From the NCBI RefSeq assembly GCF_000264995.1, contig NW_006767443.1, forward strand, positions 1,149,241 to 1,213,240: 64,000 bases of DNA, in the 5' to 3' direction. Positions 37,523 through 48,872 of this stretch are shown piece after piece (positions within the stretch are counted from its first letter, which is position 1; every line of letters starts with the position of its first letter). Made by a program: the position numbers and the translations under genes. The notes below the pieces were generated by a model. That model saw nothing but the letters and a program-made list of their open reading frames with translations, searched no databases and was not told where the DNA came from. Source of the DNA: Punctularia strigosozonata HHB-11173 SS5. Lineage: Eukaryota > Basidiomycota > Agaricomycetes > Corticiales > Punctulariaceae.

Positions 37523-38928
37523 ATGCCCGAAAACAGCAACCCTCAACCTAGCGGAGGTTAGTGTACAGTGACTTGGCTTGCGGCACAACTGGATTAACAT
37601 TTATCGAAGTTTGTTTACCGACGGAACTCGTTGAGCGTATAATCCACCACTGCGATAGAGAAACACTTCAGACTTGGAGCTTGGTCTGCACGTCGACGCT
37701 TCACCTCCCCCGCTCGCACCTTTTCTGGAGGCTCCGCGTTTACGGGCACGAACGCTTACAGCAGCTTCTCGCGCTGTCGGACGGCGGGAGGGGGATAGGT
37801 TACCATGTCCGGATGCTCATGCTTCAAAGCTTGGATCACACATCATCCCGGATGGTTGACTCATCTACGGGGCCGTGGGTCATTGAACAACTACCGACGA
37901 TCCTGCGTATTATGCCTCAGCTCACGACTCTCGTCCTGGCCGGATTCCACGCTCACCAATTGCGCGCTGTTCCGGAGTCTTTGCTCGAATCCCTTCGACT
38001 TCATACGAGCTTACGACACGTTGCGCTCTGCAATTTTGACTGCCGTGTTATCGAATGCTACCACGCCGTCTTGGCATCGTTTCCTCGGCTCTCGCGGCTG
38101 TCGATCGAGAACGTTATCGGACGCGTGGATGACATTTCTCTCATACGCCCTTCTCTCCGCATCAAACGATTAACCCTCGGCCGACACGGCCCCGGCGCTG
38201 GCCGGCCCGTATACGACTGGCTCGAGAATGCCCTGGCGCCAGATTGCCTCGAAGATGTCTCGTTTGCATTCAGCGCACACGTGGAGCAAGCGGATCTTCC
38301 CTTCATCTCCAGGTTGGCCACCAACCATTCAAAGAGCCTCCGTCATCTCAACGTCGAGTTCCTACACGACACGGACTTCCGAAGTGAGTTCACCGTCAAA
38401 CATCGCGGCGGAATTTGAGCGTGAAAACCTGTGGCAGGATTTTCCTCCGTTGTACGCCAGCTGCCGCTCCTTCGAACGCTTCAGATCGACATCAGAGTCG
38501 TATGGCCCTCCAGAGCGCCCACGTGGCCGGATTACATCCTCCATATAGTGGACGACGCCCGCGTTCCCAACCTAAGTCTTCAAGTGACGGCCAAGCTAAC
38601 GCGGCGCGGGGCCCTCGAGGAGACTCTACGTGCGGCCGCGGATGTTTACTCACGGCTAGGCAGAAGTTCCGCGGCGGTGCGCCTGACTTGCACCAAGCAT
38701 TGCTTAGGAACAAAAACGCCGGAAGACTTGATGCGGGATGCCGGACTTCGCTGCGTTGGTGTTGATAGTGTGCACAGTGATCCAAAGACCTTACTCGCTG
38801 CAGTTCCCGCGAGAGCGGGATCTCTTTTCGGTGAGGAAACTCTACATATCAGGTATTGCGGAAGCTCAGATACGCACCAGTTATACCTGGCCAGGATCAC
38901 GTTTTTCAGGTACATACTGCTCCTCTGA
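37523..38928 (+). CDS. F-box/LRR-like protein 4
   Basis: Exon 1 (MPENSNPQPSG) joins through gttagt..cgaag to VCLPTELVERIIHHCDRE and TWSLVCTSTLHLPRSHLF, the family F-box block. Leucine-rich repeats follow (LTTLVLAGFH, LRHVALCNFD, LSRLSIENVIG, IKRLTLGRHG, LEDVSFAFSA). The second intron (about 38,384-38,437, gtgagt..ggcag) joins DFR to RFSSVVRQLPLLRTLQID. The product has about 430 residues and no frame break. It is closest to the gene at 30,202-31,676, with matching intron positions. Substrate-receptor role inferred. Confidence 0.78.
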
Positions 38929-39528
38929 TTGAGGACTGGGTCATCTCTCAAGACTCAGATATTTCGCATTACATTGAACTTTTCTGTATAGCTAACTCAT
39001 CGTCGTAAGTAGACGCTGAAACGATCTCGAGGATGCCGCCGTATCGTGTGATGTTCTGAATTTTGGACTTGAGAACGCGCGAAGGGAATGCCACTTAGCA
39101 GTGGCGAACGTAATGATATCCACCGCAGTTTCAGCAGTTGTGTATATTGAGGGTGACCTCAGTACAGGGACTGCTCCACGGACACAAACTGCCTTTAGAT
39201 CACTGGGTTAATCTTGGCTCAATTCCCATCGAATTTGATGTATCGGTACTAACCCTAACCTGATTGCCGAAAGGCAGTGCGAAGGCATCGCGACCACCTG
39301 CTGACTCTCGAGCGCGCGGGCGACTTGATATCTCCTTCGAGAGTCGTGTTCTGTTCCTCGTCTTTGCTCTCGAACTACCCTACAAACCTGTGACCTGATC
39401 GTCTTTACAACGATCACTGTATCGGGCATACCACGCTCACGTCTGTGACATCAGTCTCCAGTGAGCAGCGACAAGACGTGCCACGCTAGAGTAAAAAGAT
39501 CTAATAGTGGTTTAGATCAACCGTTGCA
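38929..39528. other. Intergenic, upstream of coronin
   Basis: 600 bases; holds the coronin promoter. No gene or repeat is seen. Confidence 0.45.
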
Positions 39529-41385
39529 ATGTCCCGCTTTGTACGACCGTCGAAATACCGGTGAGTAACGGCTTCATTCAGGAACAACTACACCAGAGTC
39601 ATCGACCGCAGTCATGTGTTCGGACAGCCCGGCAAGAAAGAGTACGGTATCGACAACGTGAAGGTATCTGGGAGCGCGTGGGACACCAACTTGATATCTG
39701 CCTCGGGGGTAAGTGACCTCCACCTATCGCCTTTGTCGTCCTAACTGCAATTGCGCAGCAATACATCAGTGTGAACTGGAACTCGTCCGGCGGAGGCGCC
39801 TTTGCCATCCTTCCTCTCCCTTCCCCATTCACGCCGATCCCCGGCTTTCCGGTCAAGCTTCCTGACATCGTTCCGCTGGCGCGCAGTCACAGTGCGACCG
39901 TCCTAGACACGGACTGGTCGCCGCATAACGACTCCATCGTCGCGTCTGGAGGAGAGGACGGGAAAGTCTGCGTGTGGAAGGTCGAATCGGGGACGTTCGA
40001 AGGCTGGGGTCAAGAAGGATGGGTGCCGCAAGACTTCGATCCGGTCGCTCGCATTGAAGCATCCCCGCGCAAGATTGGCCAGGTTCTCTTCCACCCCACT
40101 GCATCCCACGTGCTTGCGAGCGCGTCGGGTGAGCATACGGTCAAGCTATGGGACTTGGGTAACCCCGAAAGCCCGAAGAGCGTCCTCGGTGGTCATAACG
40201 ATGCCATCCAATCCATGACGTTCAACGCTGTCGGCACGTTGCTCGCCACCACTTGTCGCGATCGCAAAATCAGGCTCTTCGACCCTCGAGTCGGCGGAGA
40301 AGCAGTCAGGATCGCTGATGGTCACGGAGGGGTCAAAGGTGCTCGGGTGACATGGCTGGGCGATAACGACCGCATTGCGACCACGGGTTTCAGCAAGATG
40401 AGCGATAGGCAGCTGTCACTGTGGGAGACTGGAGGGCTTGGTAACATCAAGGCTATTACCATCGACCAGTCGGCCGGAGTTATCATGCCTTTCTGGAGCG
40501 ATAACGGGATCATATTCCTAGGTGCGTGGATCCATCAGCATTGGATCTTTCTCGAGCTGATTGTGTTTCACATAGCTGGCAAGGGGTGCGCTGCTTTTGA
40601 CATTCCTGCAATAATCTATCTGATCCTCTTTCAGTGACGGAAACATACGATACTACGAATACGAGTCGGACTCGCTTCACGCGTTGGCTGAGCACAAGTC
40701 ATCCGAGCCCCAACGCGGCATGTGCTTCTTACCCAGGCGCGCGCTCAACGTCCAGGAATGCGAAATAGCGCGTGCTTACAAAGTCGTCGGGTCGTACATC
40801 GAGCCGATCGCCTTCATCGTCCCACGCAAGGCACGTCCTATCGACTTAGCGCCGATGCATGCTTACCATCCCCCGCAGGCTGATTCGTTCCAATCGGACA
40901 TCTTCCCGCCAGCTCCTTCGAGCGAACCGTCTCTCACGGCGGGAGAATTCTTCTCCGGGAAGACGCCCGCGCTGAAGCTGGTCAGCCTGGATACTGGTGT
41001 CGTCTCGACCACCGCATCGTCTGCGGGCTCCGTTCCCGCCCCAGCACCGACCAAGACCGCATCTGCTCCCGAACCCGCTCCCGCGCCGGCGCCTCAGCCT
41101 CAGCCACCCGTCGCACGAAAGTCGGAACCGGAGGTTACTTTCATCACGCCGTCCGCCCCTAGTCCCTCCACACCCGCGGTGGCATCACCTATGGCGCACA
41201 AATCGGTGCCAGCCGAGTCGAGCGGAGGCGCGAGCACGGCAGAGATCAAAGCGCTTAAAGAAGAGAATGCGGCGCTTCACAGCGAACTGCGAGAAGCGAG
41301 GGAAAAGATCCGCAACCTCGAACTTCAGGTCGAGGGCATCCGAGCCAATGCTCGGAAAGCCGCTGAAGCGCTTCTGCAAGGATGA
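39529..41385 (+). CDS. Coronin, actin-binding WD-repeat protein
   Basis: Exon 1 MSRFVRPSKYR splices to HVFGQPGKKEYGIDNVKVS, the hallmark coronin N-terminus, then QYISVNWNSSGGGAFAILPL. WD repeats are clear: VLDTDWSPHNDSIVASGGED, LFHPTASHVLASASGEHTV and MTFNAVGTLLATTCRDRKI. Introns near 40,521-40,575 and 40,588-40,635 assemble FLAGKGDGNIRYYEYE, another coronin signature. After EIARAYKVVGSYIEPIAFIV comes a Pro/Ala-rich linker (about 40,900-41,220), then a C-terminal coiled coil (KALKEENAALHSELREA). Coronins bind F-actin and regulate Arp2/3 and cofilin at cortical patches and hyphal tips. About 530 residues; intact. Confidence 0.94.
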
Positions 41386-42805
41386 TGACGCTAGACCCCA
41401 CCCGGGACGATCGATCACCCGAAAACGGCTCCTTGCGGTGTGGATCAAATATTTGCGCCTGGTATTGTTCGGGGATAGAGCCGGGATCTTCATGAGCCTG
41501 TGGCAAAGTGGACGATGATAGCGCAGAAACGCCCTGTATACTGGATGTAGGATGGAATCGCGCAACCGAGAGATGCTGTGCTAAGTTCACCGGGGCACGT
41601 CGGAGGATGAGGTAAGGCACATTGAGCTTTCAGGACTCCCCCGACCTTGTGCGGTCTCATCGGCGTTAGTATATGAAAATGGTGCAATGGTGTAGTAACG
41701 CGCGCGTCAGTCAATTTGCCGGTGACTACTAGGGCCGAAGTGGCTGTCTATTCAGCAGCCGCGCAACCCACTGGCTCTGTGAACCTTTTCGGACATTTTC
41801 GCCTCCGCCCATCCTTCTCAACCGAACAATGTAACACGATACCGCTTCGTCGTAGCTCCATGATCCTTCAGGTCAGTCATGCCATATCCATCGTATCCGT
41901 AGTCTGACTTTTCGAGTCGTATGTGTAGATGGGCGTTGGTGCCTCTAACCGGCCCGGCTTGCTTTTGAGTTTGCTTGGATCCTGCTTGCTCGGAGTGTGC
42001 ATATTTGTGCAGGTTTCCGACCATTTCGCATGCTGCTGCCGATTTCGCAGCTACGAGGAGGCTTACTGACTGACCGCCGAGCTAGCGGATCAGGGTCAGG
42101 TAAACGCATGAAGGTTAAACAAGGATAACCTACCCGAACGAACGGTAGGTACACCGTCTCAGATGGCGGCGCGGGCTTACCGATTGTAGCAGAAAACATA
42201 CGCATTAACTACCTGCTGTGTCGGATAGCTGAGAAAAAAAACGCCTCATGACCAAGAGTTTATTGCATCGCTCACGTCAAAAAACACGATTGGCCGCATC
42301 AGTCGGCGTCACTACGACGGATAGCCCTACAGAGCAGGTTTGCAACTTCCGTAGCACACGGTCGTTGACGACCATGTCTTTGCGCGCCGCCGATGGGTCG
42401 ACGGATGTACCCACTAGTGGGTAACCGTTGCAACTTCAAGCTTAACCGACCTTGCCTGTTGAGTCAACAATGACTCCCAATAACAGACTGCTCAGGGCTG
42501 ATACCCGCAGGCTGAGCAGCAGCGACATCATTCCGCGGTTAGCAACGCACACCATGCACGTTGCTTCGGTTCATCGAGATTCATTTCTCTGCTTGTATGC
42601 AGGGCTGTAGGCCTAACCATTGCACATGCGTCTGCCTGTGTGGCGCGCGTACCTGACTACAGTATGCACCGCAGATTGACACCGTGTACGCACGGTATCG
42701 TGTCCGGGAGAGGCATAGTCCTGCATTTGGTGCGAGGCATTTATCCTCTGGTTTTTGCATCGCACCGGCTGATGTGGATATAAAGCTTTCACTGTTACCA
42801 GCAGC
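41386..42805. other. Long intergenic region before the laccase
   Basis: About 1.4 kb. Only short unrelated open frames are seen. An 8-bp stem (ctgctcag/ctgagcag) with a 16-base loop lies at about 42,488-42,519. It should hold the laccase promoter; I recognise no clear metal- or stress-response elements. Confidence 0.45.
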
Positions 42806-45640
42806 ATGGAGTGTTCGCAGAAGAGTCCACTCAAGGAACTTGCTACGACGCTTTTGATCTTATTCTCGATGCTCAACGTCAAATCTACATTTTTGGTTAC
42901 GACTCTGACGCTGATCACCTTCGTCAAGGCTGGGGGATCGTCGCTACCTCCGAAAACTAACCTTCCGATTGTCAATCGCTTCATTGCTCCTGACGGGTTC
43001 AATCGATCGTACGGGCAGGTCATTCGCATGTAGCACCTTGCCTGAACGGCCATACAGGACAGTCTTAGCAGGAGGTGTCTTTCCTGGGCCCCTGATCGCG
43101 GCTAACAAGGTAAGATCAACTGTCAAGAACCTATCAATATATTCATGATACAGTTGAAGGGCGACGAATTTGCCATCAACGTGCAAGATCAACTGCACGA
43201 TCCTACAATGAACCAGACCACCAGTATCGTGAGCCCATCTTGTATTTATCAGGGAGGGGAAACAGACGGAAAGCCCGTTCACAGCATTGGCATGGCATCC
43301 AGCAACGCGGTGGGACTAACTGGGCGGATGGCCCTGCCTTCGTAACTCAATGCCCTATCGCACCCGGTATGAAGTCACAAATATAGCTTACCCTTTACTC
43401 AACAGAAATATAGGTCATTCCTTCCTCTATCGATTCAATAGCTTTGATCAAACAGGGACCTACTGGTACCATTCTCACGAAACTTTGCAGTACTGCGATG
43501 GTCTAAGAGGTGAGCAGCCAGCACAATGCATGACCCCAGCTTCTAGCTCCCGCTCAATGACCATCGTCAGGTCCTTTAGTAATCTATAACCCCGACGATC
43601 CTCAGAAACATTTGTACGATGTTGATGATGGTGAGCTTGTCAGTGACTACTCAATCATGCTAGTTTACTGACGATATCATCATAGAATCGACCATCATTA
43701 CTCTCGCGGATTGGTAACTCTTTCGAGATCAGCGTCCTGTACAGACTTAATCTTGGTTCTCTCTCACAGGTACCATCAGGTTTCGCTCCAAGTGCAGGGT
43801 CCTTTGTGAGTTCTGTAACATGAAGTGATGCGCAACGCTCACCCTACTATCCCAGCAATGAGTCATCTACCCTGATTAATGGTAAGGGAAGGTTCGCTGG
43901 TGGCCCAAACGTCGACTTAGCTGTCATCAACGTTGAAAACGGAAAACGGTATGGACTGAGAACAACCGACTATAAAAACGTCATTAAACGACGAACCCTC
44001 GTAGCTACCGTTTCCGGCTCGTTTCGATCAGGTAAACGCGACTTGCTCGCATAGCTATATGCTAAAGGGCGCGACAGCTGTGAACCAGCATACAATTTCT
44101 CGATCAACAGTCATTCCATGACCGTACGTGTATTCCAGCCTCTCATCCATGACATGTTGTCCAACCTTTTACGCGATACTTCAGGTCATCGAGGCGGATG
44201 GCAATAGCGTAAACCCTGTCACTGTTGGCTCGCTGCAGATTTTCCCTGGTAAAACATCATTCTGACTCTCCACTGTTATGTATCTATTCACGTTACGGTG
44301 CTCAGGTCAACGGTACTCGTTCGTGGCAAGTTCAGCTCACTCATTACATGGGTGATGCTCTATTGATGTATCCGCTGGCAGCTCACGGCCAATCAACCCG
44401 TAGACAATTACTGTACGTACACCCACTGGTCTGCGACTTCATGCAAGCCAACTGTCACTCTAGGGATCCGCGCTCAGCCCAACGTCGCCATGGATTCTAG
44501 CTTCAACAATGGCTTGAATAGTGCTATCTTGCGCTACGCTGGGGCAAATAATGCGGAGCCAACGCAAGCCCATCCCTCGCCAGGCATACCACTTCTGGAA
44601 ACGAACTTGCATGTATGTACACTAGGTAGTACACTTATACTCTGCTGAGACCGCCCCTAGCCCACGCAAAATCCAGCTGCTGTTAGTATCCATTGTACTC
44701 ATCGATATTAAGCTGACATTCTCATAGCCTCAAAACAGTCACGGGGAGGCCGATGTCGTGATCAATCTCAACTTCCTCTTTAATGCGGTATACTCTGACC
44801 AGCTCTGAAATCAACGCACTACTAACAACGCATTCAACTCAACGCATTCCAGACTTCAGGCCATTTTACGGTCAACGGTGCTTCGTTTCTCCCGGTTCGA
44901 CCATTCGTGCCTGTTCTTTTGCAAATCCTTAGCGGGGCGAAGACTGCGCAGCAGCTCCTCCCTCCTGGAAGTGTGATGCCTTTGCCACGAAATAAAGTTA
45001 TCCAGGTGTCCATGCCAGGGAAGAATGTGTTTGCAGCGGGAGGACCAGTACGTCTACGATGCCCCATGAGCTTCGCGCGATCTCTGAATGAACGATAAAT
45101 AGCATCCACTCCACTTGCACGGAGTAAGTCGTCGTGGTTTCTTCAGTGAAGCACAGACTAAGAGCTAATGCCGCGATAGCATGCATTCTCTGTTATCCGA
45201 AGCGCCGGTAGCAATGTGACCAATATCATGAATCCAGTCAGGCGAGACGTTGTCAGTATCGGCGACGACTCAGACGACGTTCTCATACGCTTCACGACCG
45301 TAAGTGTGTCTGAAGCGGCGAGAGTACACAACTCACGAATAGGCAGGACAACCCAGGCCCGTGGATCCTACATTGTCATATCGACGATCATCTTAACCGT
45401 GGGTTCGCAGTCGGTATGTCTTCTTCTACAACGTCACACGAGTAGTGCTAAATCTGACTACGCTGTACGGTTCACTAGTCTTCGCGGAAGACATCCCAGA
45501 CATACCAAAAGTTGATCAAGTTCCACGTCAGTGATGCTCGGTACAATCTAACCGCGAGACGATCCTCTGAATAGATGCATTTAGAATCTTGGAAGGAGCT
45601 CTGTCCCATCTACGACGCATTACCGGATAGCCAATTGTAG
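42806..45640 (+). CDS. Laccase (multicopper oxidase) with 22 introns
   Basis: All four copper-binding motifs are rebuilt in phase: [31 protein letters not shown] and [12 protein letters not shown]. In the last, position +10 after the cysteine is F, as in high-potential fungal laccases. Other landmarks are [33 protein letters not shown] and [20 protein letters not shown]. The end is [17 protein letters not shown] and TAG at 45,638. The first ATG is 42,806, but the Met at 42,869 gives a more typical signal peptide ([21 protein letters not shown]), so either may be used. My model has 23 exons, several of only about 20 nt (QRYSFV; PTQNPAA; HPLHLHG). One intron (44,326-44,381) has a GC donor. It is secreted and oxidises phenols with O2. 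No stop or frame break after splicing. Confidence 0.9.
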
Positions 45641-45888
45641 ATCTTCGAGGACATTTGGGTGGTGCGGCCCAGCTATGACGCAAGCCCCGAGATAAGATGC
45701 TTTTGGGCGATGTACGATATCTCTTGATTCTCGTAGTTAATCCATTATCTAGCTAATGAGAGTCGAAATTTTATGCGAAGACCTGATACACTGCGCTCGA
45801 TGAAATCGCGGAGGAAGAGACATATTGATGGTAAATCGAACGTGTAGCATCGGCCTTGGTCCATGTAAGACAATAAGGCATGCCGCTT

Positions 45889-48096
45889 TCAAGCTATGTT
45901 TATGTCGGATAGGAGTCGCCTGAACGCCTGATAGGCTGGGCCGTGTTCCGCCCAAGCCTCAGCTAGCTGCTGCTTGATCTTCTGGGCGTTTTGTCTCTTG
46001 ATGACGCCATCGGGTCCTCTCGCGAGCTCTAAGGTATTCTTCGCCTCGCGCCGGACTGCATCCACCGTCCCGTCTGGCGCTTTTCCGGTCCGATACACCG
46101 TCTTCAGGCCCATTTCCCCGCTCCGAACCTCGAGAAGTTCGTATCCGACGTTCAGCACGCAGCTGACGTGTAAGGCATTCGTCGCTTGATCAATCGCATA
46201 GGGCCACGCAATGCTGGATTACTCGTTAATCATTCACTTCCAGAGAGTGCATATATCATCCACTTACAGCGGGATCCCAGAGCTTACTATGGATGGATAA
46301 TGAGATTGGAACGTAAACGTCCTGACCGAGTCTGAGCTTACATGACTCCAGACACGAGTTCTGACCGCAATGAGAGACGAACCACCCAGTTGCCTGCGTT
46401 TATGTGAGTCGTGTTGGAGGGCGCAAGTCCCCACGTAGATGGTCTAACCTGATGGTCGAGAATGACTTGCTGGGGCGACCACTTGGCAAAGATACCCAGA
46501 CCAGAACTCTCTGCTTTCGCGATGACATCGGGCGGAACCACAGCTTGGGGAGAACCATGGCTCATGATCTGTAGACGACCATTTATTGGCGCACACGTGT
46601 CGATACCAGTTTTTCACGTACGAAGGGTATCTTCATATCCATCACGACCTCCAAGAAAGCCCATAATTTCGCTGGCTCGGCAGGCCAGGCAAAGGAGCCA
46701 AACGAGATCCAGGATACGAGCAAACCACGTCACATGCCGCAAAGACAATTGAGGCAAAGGCTCACGTAAAGCAACGAATTGGCGCCGTGGCTTTTCAAGG
46801 CCGCGTCCAAGAAATCTTGAATATTTTTGGCCTTGGTTGATTGCACGAGCTCCCCGGTCTTCGCGATATCACCTTTGAAGTCGGGAAGGATCGGGCCCAA
46901 TACATAGCTTTTCTTCTCCCTGCCAAACCACTTTTCGAAGGCAGCCGTATACACAGGCTCATACGCCTCCGCCGTAATGTGAATGATGCCTTATGAATGT
47001 AATCATGACGTCGGAATCAAATTCATCAATGACATCGAGATCGTACCATCACACGCGCATAGGAGCCTAGAGTATCGAATGAGATCCATATCCAAGCGGG
47101 TCCCCCGGGATGTGACTCACTGATACATCGCAACACTAACAAGCCCCATAGGGTACGAGGGTAACTGTATGTACATCAGGTAAGCAAAACTGTGAGCGCC
47201 CCAGACATATGATGCGCACGGGTTGAGGGAACAGCTCCCAATCGTAGAGCTTGGGCATACCGGGAATCTCCGTGACGGTTCCATGACCCCCGGTCAGTAT
47301 CTGAGGAGCGCGTCAGCGCGTTTCCGAGTAGTTGGACGTGCCAGAACGTACATCATCGGCCGCTTCGACGAAGTTCTTCCCGGTTTCTGCAGCTCTAGTC
47401 CCGACGACGGTTTGCCAGTGCTCAATTCCTTCTTCGGAAATTGGGCCAAATACTCGAAGCAAGTACGACACGGCTCCCACGTTCCAGACGAGCACCTTCA
47501 CAGTTTTGCGACTGTTTCGGCGGATCGCCTGAAGCGGCCCGATTCCGTAGAACTGTTGACGTGTAGACGGTCAGCCGGCTTCAGCAAAGGATTGCTCCGT
47601 ACTTACATCTATGACAGCCGAATCCGGGTGTGTAAGACCTTCGAACAAGGTATTCGACACGGAACACCTAAGAGAGCCCGTCTCGACCATCGATTGGTAT
47701 ACGTCCTCGAAAAGGCGATCTCCTTGTTCGATGCTGGATACTGTGACGTCCTCCTTGAGGCCAATAAGTCTGGCGGTGCGAGACATTTGAGTGTATTTCT
47801 TATTGAATGTGGTACGGGCGAACCTGATGAGCTTAGACTCGTCGGCTCCGTTTTCGAATTGACGCGACAACTCCTGCTGGGTCTGCTTGTAATACGTCGG
47901 CGATATAAGGAAGGTGACGTTCGTGCCATTTTCTTTGGCAACGCGCGCTGCGAAATTACACAAGGGCCTGATATGCCCTACACCGTGGGCTCTGTCAGCG
48001 TAGATCCGACACTCAGGAGATCGACGCACCCCAGCCGCCAAAGCAATGAAGAAGGATATGATGACCTTCAGGCTCCGAGTCTTGAACGGTGGCCAT
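45889..48096 (-). CDS. UDP-glycosyltransferase 2 (GT1 family), inverted paralogue
   Basis: The start at 48096 gives MATVQDSEPEGHHILLHCFG, splicing to GHIRPLCNFAARVAKENG. The acceptor half continues with NVTFLISPTYYKQTQQELS and LIGLKEDVTVSSIEQGDRLF. The donor-binding part is LGIFAKWSPQQVILDHQ, ATGWFVSHCGQNSCLESL, SSGIPL and IAWPYAIDQATNALHVS across three short introns, then LNVGYELLEVRSGEMGLKT to the end at 45,889. Gene length (2,208 bases) and intron positions match UGT1 (2,204 bases) almost exactly. The proteins differ at many sites, so the duplication is not recent. Intact; it probably glycosylates a small lipophilic acceptor, unknown. It is tail-to-tail with the laccase, 248 bases apart. 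Confidence 0.85.
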
Positions 48097-48872
48097 TGGT
48101 GACGAAGCGACTGTTTGCGGCGATGATGCATCTGAAGGAATATGGACAGAGCTTATATACACGCGTGAAGATGAGCGGTGCCGAACTTTTCGGCGTGCAC
48201 AACTAATTCGCCTGACGTCGCAGAAAAGCAAGAGATATGTCGTGCGCCCTAAATGTCAGCGGATATGGCATCACACCGTCCGTTAGAGGACGTTCTAATA
48301 ATGACCATGTTCATAGGGCTCGGCAACTTGCGCGGCGTACCAAATGCAGTCGAACTCTATCCAATGCACACCATAAAATACCAGGGCCCCAGCCGGCGGA
48401 GCCAAACACCAACCATTAGAGGTTGTGCTTCGTGTTGCAGCTACGTAGAGCAGACGGATCGACGTTACCAAGAGCGCCCGTCGCTCTCAGGAATGCTAGA
48501 TGGTGATCATAGAAGCTATGACGGGCGGAGGTCAGTGTATATGGTACCATCAGAGGTTCTCTGCAGAGCACTTGTGCCGTCGGAGGGTCTAGTTGTAGAA
48601 GAATGTTGAGATATCTCTTGGAGCCCGCACGACCTAGAACGACACGTGTCAAATTCAATGAATACGTCCTGCAACAGTACTGAGGGATATTTAAGGCAGG
48701 CCAACGACAGCTTATGACCGGGGCATGTCGGACCAAGCTCAAGCTACAACCAAGAGATTAAGAATGTATGACTGCATAGGACAAATGTCAATAATAAAAT
48801 AGATGTACGGCCCACTTCACGATGAAATTAAAGATACTTGGTTACTTCTTGCGTTTCACAGCTATGTCACGG
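48097..48872. other. Intergenic
   Basis: About 780 bases upstream of UGT2 and downstream of the RCC1/PHD gene. It does not share the tandem repeat seen before UGT1. Short overlapping open frames only; no gene seen. Confidence 0.45.
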
